Source: Leuctra nigra (taxonomy: Eukaryota; Arthropoda; Insecta; Plecoptera; Leuctridae). Taken from it: a DNA stretch of 64,000 nucleotides. Positions 36,101 through 48,100 of this stretch are shown here, piece after piece. A program made the position numbers and the translations under genes. Positions within the stretch are counted from its first letter, which is position 1. The number at the start of each line of letters is the position of its first letter. Location: NCBI GenBank assembly GCA_934045905.1, contig OW203764.1, positions 36,763,434 through 36,827,433 of the forward strand, given 5' to 3'. The notes beneath the pieces are model-generated. The model made no database searches. It saw nothing but the letters and a program-made list of their open reading frames with translations, and had not been told where the DNA came from.

Positions 36101-39100
36101 ACATGTTTATAACCCATGAGGCGTATTTCCTTGTCCAATATGTCTGCTGTGACATGTGATTCAGCTACTGCAATGATGTTATACTTGTATTTAGTCACAT
36201 AATCTCTTAATTCATCAATGTTACTTACTATGCTTTGTGCATTTATATATAATATATCGTGACCTGGTACTACATTTCCCTCCGCTGATTGTTGAACAAT
36301 TGAGTGCATTAATTGCTATTGTTTGCTGTCATATTGAATCCTACTTTCCAACATCTCTACCTGCCTCTTGTAGCATTTACAATCCCAATCCAGGGAGCTA
36401 TGGTCCGTTGGTAAGTTCATGTTTAGCTTTTTGTTTGTTTCTATACAATTGCAGCATTCATAAAAATTATTTTTACAATCTTTAGTGTCATGATCGTACC
36501 CACAGTGACCACATTTTCTCTCATTTTTACATTCACCTTGCATGTGAGAGAATCCAGAGCATTTGAAACATCTTTTTACATGAACATGATCCACAACCTT
36601 CCCATCGCTCCACCCTAGGTAGAGCCTACCTGCCTGTACTAATCTTGCCCTGGACTCTGGATCTACTTCGAGAACTAATCTGACTTTCTTTACATACCTT
36701 TTATCTTTGATTGTTAAGATCCTTTTTACCATAACATTCTCATTTCCCTCCCGAAGATTGTTTTGTTCGATGATTTCACTCACGAGCTTCTCGTCGTCCT
36801 CTTGTAAATCTTCATTCCATATATGAATGGCCATTACTCGCGGGTTCCACACTTTCATCTCTTGCACTTTATAAGTCGCGGGCAGATTTTTCTTTGCCTC
36901 ATTGATCAGTTTCACCCTGGAGGCAGCACTGTCACAGTTTATGATGATACCTTCCGAACTCTTTCTAATGCCTTTTATTCCCACAGCCAGTTTAGCCGGA
37001 ACAACATTGTTCATCACTAATTCTTTAACCTTCTCGTACTCTTCACCAGGCTCTCCAGTGATGATAACTTCATCATATTTCTTCTTTTTCTTGATCATGT
37101 CAGCATAGCTTGTCCTACCCTCCGATGTTTGTAGGTTTTGTCGTTCAGGGGCTGGACCTTCTAGTAGCTTTTCCAAGCGCAAGATTTTCTCTGCTTGTAA
37201 CCTATTCTCAGCTTCCAGGCTCCTAACTAGTCGTTTAAGAATATTGTTCTCTCTTTTTATCATGTCTTCATCTTCATTGGGTTCCTGATTATCCATGTCC
37301 GCTACCGATTTCTGCAGCACTGTTTCAAGCTCACTTGCAATTTCCTTACAACCTTTACCCAGATCCTTTGATATTTCCCGTTCTTCATTTCCTTCACCTT
37401 CCAATACACTTGTAAGATTCTCCTCTGAGTAAATCATCTTTACACTCTGTTGATCCTTGTCAATTTCGACCACTATAACCCTACTTTTGCAGATCTCGCA
37501 CACGAGATCACTTTTCTTGCCTTTACTATAGTCCTTCTTTTCTTTCTTCAGGCAAGTAAAATGGTACCAATACTTGCACTGGATACACTGCAACCCAGCA
37601 TTTCTTACTGCTTTTGCACAAGTCGGACAATTATTAAATTTACTATTTCCTTCACTTTTTCTTAACACTAGCTCATCTTGCTTGCCGGCCATGATATCCA
37701 TGATACACTAGATATTTTATTTCCACCACTAGAGAATGAATTTTATATCAAATATGATTACAAACCGAATAAGTCACAAACCAACATTTTCAGATTTTGG
37801 GATTTCCAAACGATGTTTGGTAACTAAGTTTCAATTAAAAATAAGATAATCTCCAGCATACGCGTAGGCTTTTCTATAGTTTTAAGTAAAGTAAATTTAA
37901 AAACATAGGTAAAGTTCGTTCACGGTAAGAAATAAGAATAATGAACCGTAATGGCGGCCGTGTACTACTGTACAGTCAAGCGAACGTATACCTACACATG
38001 TAAATATCAATACAATAATAAAAAAATGTTAAATAGGTGGCTGATTCCACCAGTAATAGACTAATTTTAAGAAAAATGGTTGCGGCACTATTTAATACGA
38101 TTTTCTAACTTTGCTCACAGAAACATATATACTTATGAATGTAAAAACGATTTTTTGCATATTTTTTACTTTTGTCGTTTAGAAGATACGGGCCTTAGAG
38201 TTTTGGAGAACAAGCAAAATAAGGGTATACATTTGTACCAAAAACAAAGATTATTGTGTTCCACCAGCGTTGTTAAATTCAGAAAATGTTCATCTTTCAA
38301 TAAAAAAATTCAACATTTGATTTGTGCAACTCTAACTGTGCAAATTTAGGGTGCACATTTTCGGCGGGAAATCGTTTTTTTTTAAATTTTTGAGCCAATG
38401 ATTTTAGTTCAATGTTAGTTATTTCAAAACAAATATTTGTGTGTATGAACTACATACCAAGTGGTATAATAATTAGCTGATCAACATTTAAAATTATTCC
38501 ATTAACCTAGCTAAAACAATATCCAAATATTTGGGAATCCGTGCTCGCTCATCAACGCGTTATTCAGAGCGTTTTCCTAGTTTAGTATAGTGTCAAAATA
38601 TGCCCTACGAAAGATGCTTGTTTCGCTACTGTTAATAGTTAATACAGAGCTGTGTCTCTCAATTGCTACTGCTACTCGAACTTTAATTAACTAAAATTTT
38701 GATCGCTTTGACAGTTTTAATTTCTCTGGTGGAGACGAGTCGTAAAATTTTTCGATCTTTTTATTTGATTTATTTTACATAAATGTTAGGAAAATTAACT
38801 TCTGCAATTTGGAGGACTGTAACTGAAACTGTTTACCACAGCATAAATATGCAGAAAACGGCAGAATGTGTGATGTGTGTTACGTATTACCATTTTATGA
38901 CCTGTGTTAAATGCCCGCGAGCATTTATGCTCATGTGTAAGGGTAATCCATGACGGACAGACCCAGACAAAGAGCAACCAGTGTTGACCTACCCATGCCC
39001 TCCCTTGAATTCTAGGTCCCCTCAGTCCGGCATCCCCCCTCGAGACCAACTTCTCCAGAATCGGGTACCACCGGTCCGAACCCTCCCGCCCCCCGGTCCG

Positions 39101-42100
39101 TCCCCATTCCGGCCTGGCCTTCCCACCAGTGCTGGACTCCCCCGAGCTGGGCCCATTTGGTCAACCCCTCCCCATGGCCTCCATATATGATCAACAAAAT
39201 ACTTTGTGTGAGCAAAATGACCTCGCTGTCGACGTGCAATTAAACCCCATTATAATAAAAAAAAATAGTGTAAAAGCTAGGCTAAAAGTGACCGTATGGT
39301 CATTAGAATGCGCCAGCCATAGAAAGTATCAAAAAGCGAAAATGTTTTACGATATACAATTTTCAGGAAAATTAACATCTCTAGTGTTTAGACGGAACAC
39401 AGGAATTTAGGAAATGCAACAAAATATTTCCATAATTTACTAAGTACAATATAAAATGTCTAGTGTGTTGTCTGCTTAAGAAAGAGGGATGCTACTTGTT
39501 TCACAGGAACCCAAGGTCACGTTGGTTGAAGAGAGGAATGCAAACAGATCTTACCACTATTTACCTGTAGGATTGACTGTCGAGAACATCTGCGACGTGT
39601 CCGCAGTGCTGGTGGAGTGGAGTCCGTAACCGTGCTGTGAGCCCATCGCTGCAAGAACATCGACACGACATGAGTATGAGCAGGGCCGTACTAGTGCAGG
39701 GAGACTTGCAACATAGGAGACTATGCACATTCATTATTCTCTGTAGGTAGGTATTAAAGTTCGTTCACGGTATGAATAATGATCCGTAATGGCGGCCGTG
39801 TACTACTGTAGTCTAGCGAAGAATTGTATACCTACACAAGTAAATATCAATAGGTAATCAAAAAATATGTATAGACGACTGTACCTAGATAAAAATAAAT
39901 CAGTTTTATTGAAATTTTCAAAAATTTTTACTATTAAAAATGGTGTATTTCACATAATTAATACAATTTCAATAATACAAAGAAGAAAGTCTTGCCATTG
40001 AAAGGGCAGTGTTAATGTGAACGACCAATGAACGACGTGATCGACTAAAACGTCAGAAATATTCGAACAGTGAACGAACTTAAGTTCATGCTGAAAGGTG
40101 GAAGTAGGAGAGCTTTCTCTGCATTTATGAGGGCTCGGTACAAACTAAATGCATATTTCCAGTATTTTATTTCGTAAAATTGAGTACACCCACGGACTGG
40201 AACACAATATATGTGCATGATTTCCCATATAAGACAGAATAAATGGTAAAATCATAAAATGAATAATTTTTGCAGACCTTGCATGTTTTCAATTGATGCC
40301 TTGCAGAAAAAGTGCGCGCGGTAAAAGATGGAACTAACGAGAGAACATTTTGGGGGTATTTGGTCGTGTAGCATGGGCATTTGGCGTTTGAGACCGTGTG
40401 GCTATTGCTGTTGGCAACTCTTGTTTTGGGGTTAATCTATGTTTGAGTGATAACTAGGAAAACGCTCGGTGTAACGCGTTGATGAGCGAGCACCGACACG
40501 CACGACATCGCCAATCATAGCACGATCCATTCAATCAAAGATAACTTACTATACATTATTTATTACCAATTTTCCTTGCAACTTTTCATAAACACTCTGG
40601 ATCAATTAAATAACAGATTATTGTACTGATATTTTTCCATCAATCTCTTTGGACAGATATTCAAACACTTAAAACAGCAATAAGTCTGTAAATTCTTGAC
40701 CGATTGTGCTGGAAATGTGTAAAATATGATGTTATCTAGTCAAAACGTCGTTTTCATAACTGTGAAACACAATCCATATCGTAAAATAAATTATTTTAGA
40801 TAAGGTATACCTATACCTATGTATATGAAATACCTACATTACATTTTAACTACATTATGTATTGCAATATGATCAACTAAGAAAAGAATCTGTCTTACTT
40901 GATATTGAGAATAGCCATCTATAAACTTTGCTTTGCTACATAGAGCAACCCAGAATGCAGTGGAATTTCTGTTTTGAAATGTCATTTCTGACAGTTATTA
41001 AAACTGTCAATAAGTGCATCTATGTTCTTGACTGGTAGGGCTGAAAATTTGTAAAATAAGAGACAATGTTGGTCTGAACGACCATGCAAAATATGAGTTT
41101 GATTGATCAGATTAATCGAAGACCATTTGATAGGTCAAATGGTGGTGTGGCTATAGGCCGTTTTAAATTAAGTATACAAATGAAAAATATTGGTGCCAAT
41201 CCTTGCTAAGTTTTAAGAGGGCTTGGTAGTGAGTTTGACCTTGAAGAGTTTTTTAATCGATTTTTATCAATATCTTTTTCCAGTGTAATTGTTAACAAAA
41301 TAGGGCTATGGACGTGAATTCAGAACAGTTCAATGAAAATAATTCCATAGCTTGTAATTGTTTATTAGATATACTTTATCCTACAGGTGTTTAGAACCCG
41401 AAAATTTAGTAATTTTCGGGTTCTAAACACTTGTTGGACACAATAAAACTAATAGCTTATTCCAAACTATGAAATTATTTTCATTGAACTGTTCTGAATT
41501 CACGTCCATAGCCCTATTTTGTTAACAATTACACTGGAAAAAGATATTGATAAAAATCGATTAAAAAACTCGTCAAGGCCACGCTCACTACCAAGCCCTC
41601 TTAAGTTGCCAATCCTTGCTAAGTTTTAAGTTGATCGATTAAACCTTTATGATTGAACGGTTCCTTGTTAATTTTCAAAAATCACAGGATTTCGTTCAAA
41701 AAATATACCTGGGACCACCCATATGATATGATATGTAGTGTGTGTACACAATATCAGATCAATCTGTTGAACGGTCATTATTAGTTTCATATCGTTTAAA
41801 ACTTTCTGCTCTAACTACCTTGCCTTGTAGATTCGAAGTCGCCGTGAATTTGACAGCCAACACGCAAAATGTCCCTAAAATGACAAAACTTTTGAAAATA
41901 ACGACAGATTAGACTGAAAATTGGCAAAAATACCTAAAATGTTGGTACCAATGACCACGCGAAGTTTTAAGTTGATCGGTCAATCTGTTCTAGTTTAAAT
42001 GTCAAAAATCACATGAAAAATGGGTTTAAATTTGAACCAATAGGAGGATTTGGCTGAAACTTTTTATGATTGGGTACAATGTTGGTTGCAATGTTTTTGC

Positions 42101-45100
42101 TAAATTTCAAATTGATCGAAGCAACCAATCGAAAGATAATTTTTTTAAAAATTGAACCAATCACGGGAGCCCGTTCAAAAACGATCCCAGGGACCGCATA
42201 GATTACGTTAGTATGTGTACAAAATTTCAGATCGATTGCTAGAGCGGTTTGACCTGGGCTGTGACCACAAAAAAAAACAACAAACAAACAAAAAAAAACA
42301 AACACACAGAGAAAGTGCCATAAGAGTACCGTGGTGACGCTCGCTACGCTCGCTCAATAAAACTGAAAGAACACTTACCTATCACATTACTTGTATTATT
42401 TCCCTCAAATCACTTACTCAAAACCACCCAAAACCTTCGAAATTCCTTACATCGTTTAACGCGCGCACTTTTCCCGCAAGAGGTCCATTTGTTTTCCATA
42501 AATTGAAACAAAAGTAGGTACTTTCGAACAAATAATAAATGGTACCTACCTCGAAAGAAAAGTATTGTCTGATAAAGGTTTGATGGCATCATCCCATGAG
42601 GTCTTTGCTAATGCATTATCTAAATCTAGTAGGTGAGCTCTCATTTCATTGATAAACAAGGATATATTGTCAAGGAACCTGACCAGCAGCCAATCCATAT
42701 TGTACAAAGGACAATAGAGTGATTTCACCCCCTCTGAATACAATAGGAATAGGCTCCTCCCCCTACCTTGAAATCTCGGCGTAGGGCCATCAGGCCAGTG
42801 AGATGCAGCAATAGCATGTATTTATGGTGATTGTTTTCTTAGTTTAGATAAAGTTGTACAAGAAAGATATTTAAACAAATTATATGTGTGAATAGGCAAT
42901 ACTGATCCTTACGCATAAACCAGTTCAGAATGCTCATTTAAGGAGATATATTTTCAATTATTTATTTACATTGAGGGGCCTGACCCACGCCGAGATCGTG
43001 ACGGCAGGTGAAATCACTCTTCTCTATTAATTCACCAAAAATGTATCTTGACTGGTCCAATCTCATCCCTAGCAGTGGTTGGTACAACGTCGCGGTCACT
43101 TGCCTGAGAACGGAGTCGGTCCGAGGGAAACCGTGTGGCTCAGAACCGGTTTGCCGAACACTCCCGGTGACTTCTTCGCATCGTTGAACACGTTTGACGA
43201 GTCTTTTAAGAAGTACTTCCGGAGATTGAGGTACTGATCTTTTTGGATCTCCACGGAGTTGTGAACGGTTTGCAGACGGCCGGCTAACGCAACAAAACTG
43301 TCGTGGAGGCGCTTCATCGCCGTCGTCAACTCTGGAACATTCATCATCATCATATTGTATTGTACAAATGGGAGTGTGAGTCGGAAAATTACACCGATCT
43401 GTTAAATAATTACCTAAGTTGTCATTTGAAGGACTATCATAACTCAGTGTTTACCTCAGCAGATGTGCAGAAAACAGTAGAATTATATGAAATTTTAAAA
43501 ATAATAGTTTTTCCTGTCAATACTGTTCAAGGGCAAGTAGGAATATGCAGTTTTTTACTATTTTATGACCTTTCAATAATTAAATCCTACCTTAAATTTA
43601 AATGACTAATGTCAAATAATTAGTGTAAAGTGAAACTATGCCAGAAGAGTCTAAAGGAAAATAGTATTATGGTAATAATAATAACTAGGAAAACGCTCTG
43701 TGTAACGCGTTGATAAGCGAGCACAGGTGTGCAGAACATCTAACCATGATCTAACCGAAAATCCGTAATAATCCACAAATAATCACTTGCAGGATCACAT
43801 AAGAGTTCAAATTTTCTTCAGAAACGGTGAAAGATTGCCACAAAACCTTACATTCAATATAAATTCAAGAGAAGCAAAAGGCTTTCCCGTCACTCCCAGG
43901 AACACAGAAATGTTTCATTTTTGTACAGAAAATGGCTCGATTTCCACAAAACCTAACGTTTGCTAAATGCTTCCAAGAAAGCAACGTCAAACAGCGGTCT
44001 AGATGGCTGTGTTTCATTGGCTATAGGAATCCTGCTCGTGACGTCACAGTGGTAGAAAAATGGAGGTTGAGAGGGTAGGGGAAATGTGTCAAAGCTATAA
44101 ATAATAGCTATTAATCATATTTATCAGATGAATATTTAACTTGAACATGTGTATGGATAAATATTGCATATTATTATTAACTTGTACTTACTTAAATATC
44201 TTTCTTTCACAAGTAATCACTCTAAATATGAGATTTGGATTGCCGCTGTCAGATTTGTTTGTTCCCTATACCTTTATATAGGTTACTATGGCAACCTTTT
44301 CTCACGCAGGATGCCTATTGGCAAAGTTTGCACAGATAAATCCTGCCGCTAACTCTATCAGGACATTTTCCAACCAGGCCCTAACTGCTGTAAACTTGCT
44401 TTTGCCAAAATGTATTCCTCAATCCAATCAAAATACTAAATAACGATATTTTGACAAAATAAATTCAAGTGACCTTGACCACTCACTACTTTCATTTAAA
44501 CTTGGCATTGTAATTGAGCGAGCGAGCGTCTCCTTTTGGCTCTTTTGGCACGGACCTCTGTTTTTTTTTTTTTTTTTGCTGCTAATAGTCGATACACAGG
44601 TCGCACCGTTTCACCGATCGATCTGAAATTTTGCACACATGTAAAACCAACCTTCTCTGTTTGCAGACCCAAATTTTTTTGAAATCCATTCATTGGTTGA
44701 AATTTAAATAAACATCTCCTGATAGGCTGAAAAATGAAAATGGACTTCGACAAATGTGATCGACCTTATATTTTGCATGGTCATTAGGACCAACATTGTC
44801 TCTTATTTTATAAATTTTCAGCCAAATCCTCCCATTGGTTAAAATTTAAAAAATATTTCATGTGCTTTTTGAAATTTAAACCAGAACCGTTTGACCGATC
44901 AACTTAAAATTTTGCATGGTCATCGGGTCCAACATTATCTGTATTTTTGACAATTTTCAGACTAAACTGTGTTTAAATTCAAAAGTTATCGACAACTTAC
45001 GGATATTTTGCGTGTTGGCTATCATATTTCTCGAATTTCATATTTCACGGAATCTTCGTATCTTCACTTCAAGGTTGTTAGAGCAGAAACTTTCAAACGA

Positions 45101-48100
45101 ATTATGAAACTGATATGACCGTTTAACATTTTTTGAACGATATCCTGTGATTTTTGGAAATTAACAAGGAATCGTTCAATCATAAAGGTTCAATCGATCA
45201 ACTTACAACTTTGCGTGGTTATTGGGACCAATATTTTAGGAATTGTTGGAGATTTTCATACAAGTCTGTGACGAAATTCTAGAATTATTGGCTTTTAATG
45301 ACATTTTCAATAGACAGAATTTCGGTTCGATGTGTTGCGCATATCCGTGCTCGCTCATCAACGCGTTACTCAGAGCGTTTTCCTAGTAATATTCACTTAT
45401 GAAGGAAGTGCAAATTGAATAAATCCTGCCAAACAGGGGCTTAAACTTGGGGACCTCACATTTGCCAGAGAGTTCTACCAACAGGTGAGATGTCCATCCA
45501 TCAAGCCTGATAGCTCAGTTGCTAGACCTCTCACCCAGCAAATGAAACATCCTAGATTCCTGCTTAGGTTTGGTCGGAATTCAGTGTGCTTCCCTTCTGA
45601 TCATTCAGATTCCTGACTCTCTAGTAGAAGTTCTCCATAAAAGGTAGGTATCTAATCTGTATATGTATGATGTAACAAAATCTCTTCTTATAAATTGTGT
45701 TGGTTGCAACATTTCCAGTGTGTGATAATGCAGTTAGGTAAGAGTCTATACCTAATTTACTCTTGATGAAATCCATGTTTTATGAAGCACACAAAGGCGA
45801 CCCACTTTTTTCTAAACGGTTTTACCGATTGTCTTCAAATCTTCACAGGTTATACCTAGATAAAGTGAAGATCTGTGCCTCTAGTGGCCCAAAGTTTTAT
45901 TTTTTGTTTAGTTATTTGACATGGTGGAGCGGCAGCAACCAGAATACGAAGAGGAGGAGGAAGAAGAAGAGTGTGATGTGTCAGGGACTCAGGACCGGCC
46001 ACCCGACATCACTGAAGCGAAGGCCCAAGATTGATGGTGGAATTCCACCCCCCGACCCGACATTGAGTTGGAAACGGGAGACAGATATTTATTATTTGAT
46101 TTGATTTCAGGGCAAAGGTGTCAAAAATACTAATATATTGCCCATGTTAGCACTTCCTCAACAAGTGAAAAAAATATATTATTTTTTTGAATTACCTACT
46201 AGAGAGTAGAGACACAGACTCTTGATCTCTATGCTGTAAAATTTTTGAAGACAATCGGTCAAGCCATCGGTCAAGCCTTTTTATGGTTTTCAATATTTGA
46301 ATGAAAAAACTTACTTCACAGCAATATGCAAACGTATGCATCACACGATTAAATGTCACAAATGTCAAGTGGAGGTAATCCAGAGCTAAAGCATTTTTAT
46401 GCATTTTAGGTACGTACACTCGACAATTCATAAAACGGTATTTGAACGAAACAGATAGGCTGCTGGTCAGGTTCATTTAAATAACCCTCTATTTTGTTAC
46501 CACAGCCCTGAAAAATTAAAAAAATGTAGGTATTGGTCCTATAAAATTATGTCACTTTGGTGTATAAGGAAGGATAGGTCCAAGTAAATAATAGTGGATA
46601 CTGATTGCGTTGAGTTTATAATGTAGGTACATGAGTCATGTCAGAGGGAGGTATAATAATATTATTGAAGCATTATCTAGATTCTAGACTATTGTATGTA
46701 CGCCTCCGATGATTGATGAATGACAGCAAGGGCTATTTTTTCTTGTTGCATTTATAATGTTATTTAGGAAAATATGGCGTGATTTCGTCCTTATTTTGCA
46801 GTAAATTGACCTATTTCGTTTTTATTGTTGATTTTTCTTCAATTTCGTTTTATTTCGCGAATAAATTCTTATATAGTACCTATTTGAACTTCAATTTAGG
46901 TACATGACTCGTGCACATTGAGCAAAAAGGGGGTTATCTGAACAACTTTAATTAATATCGCGATATCGCACCTTGCAAAATATACGTGACTCTAACAATC
47001 AATCCTTGTTATTATCAATGAAATCAGAGCTCACCTCTACTAGAGGTAGATGACAAGTAAGTATGGACTTCATCAGATGATGCCATCACATTTTTTTCAG
47101 AAAATCCATTTCTTTCAAATAGGTACTGTTTTATGAATTGTCAGTGTACCTATTAGGCTACTTTACATTCGAATAAAAAATTTATGCAAGTATTATCGGC
47201 TCTTAAATGATAACCTGTACCTAATGAGATGCCATTATGTGGGGCATGTAAATTACCTTGAGGAGTCAGTGCTCTAGGCTCGATCAATGACTTAATATGT
47301 TTCTCCGTAGTCTCAATCTCCTGTCTGAACATCTGCATCTCATGCTCGAAGCTGGCCACGAGGTCCACGAAGTATTGCAGCGGCGCGACGTTGTCGTACT
47401 GCATGCCAGACGGCGTATCGTGCGTGTGTTGGGCCATCTCGGCGTTGCGCATCGCCGCGGCGGTCTCGGACTTGAGGTGGTCGGTCTGGGCTCGGTACTT
47501 CTGCAGCGACGTCGCCAGCTTCACAAGCATCTGCTTCAGGGAGTCCGTATCTTCGCGGACTTTATCCAAAGACTTGATCGACCCTCGAGCTATGTCGGAG
47601 CTGTAGCCTTTCTGTTCTTTCACAAAATTCCTGTAAAATTATAAATATGGATAAGAACAAGTTTTGATCAGAAACAAATCTGTACAATGTTTTTTTAGGT
47701 CGGTACGATCATGAGATTTGAAAATGAGGTACCTAGTAGGTACAGTATACCTAGTAGTACCTAGGTATCAATTCTTGACAAAAATGAAATTCAAACAAAG
47801 ACTTGCAGAAGAGTTACAACCAACATTGAATGAATAATGACTTTGCAGCAAGCCTTAGACTTTATGTACTAAAGCAAGTTTTTTTTTCTAAAGTTAACTT
47901 ACTTAAAGTGTTCAATTGTCTGTACAATTTCATTTGGAATTTGATTCTCCTTAACGTTGTCGATTCTGCCAGTTGTCCCTCCTAAAACATGGATATTGAT
48001 GGTATGTTGAACAGGTGCATAATTCACTAAGTGAAAACTGAATTAGACATTTCAAATCTAATGTACAGATTGATAGTTTTTGATTGGTTTACCTGTTTGT

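Larger units (their letters stand above)
33231..37750 (-). mobile_element. Full-length-looking non-LTR retrotransposon in Nup58 intron 6
   Basis: Two long intact ORFs in tandem (ORF1 37701-36316, ORF2 36309-33373) with six bases between the ORF1 TAG and the ORF2 ATG, a short 3' UTR, and a microsatellite tail of ATT triplets (TAA on the plus strand, about 33231-33253). The overall layout, the PHD plus CCHC ORF1 and the APE-type endonuclease point to the CR1/Jockey superfamily. It lies in the same orientation as the host gene. The 5' boundary and target duplications could not be fixed. Confidence 0.88.

Noticed and set aside
45763..46104. 113-codon plus-strand ORF
   Set aside because: No recognisable domain, low-complexity basic middle, AT-rich context; likely chance.
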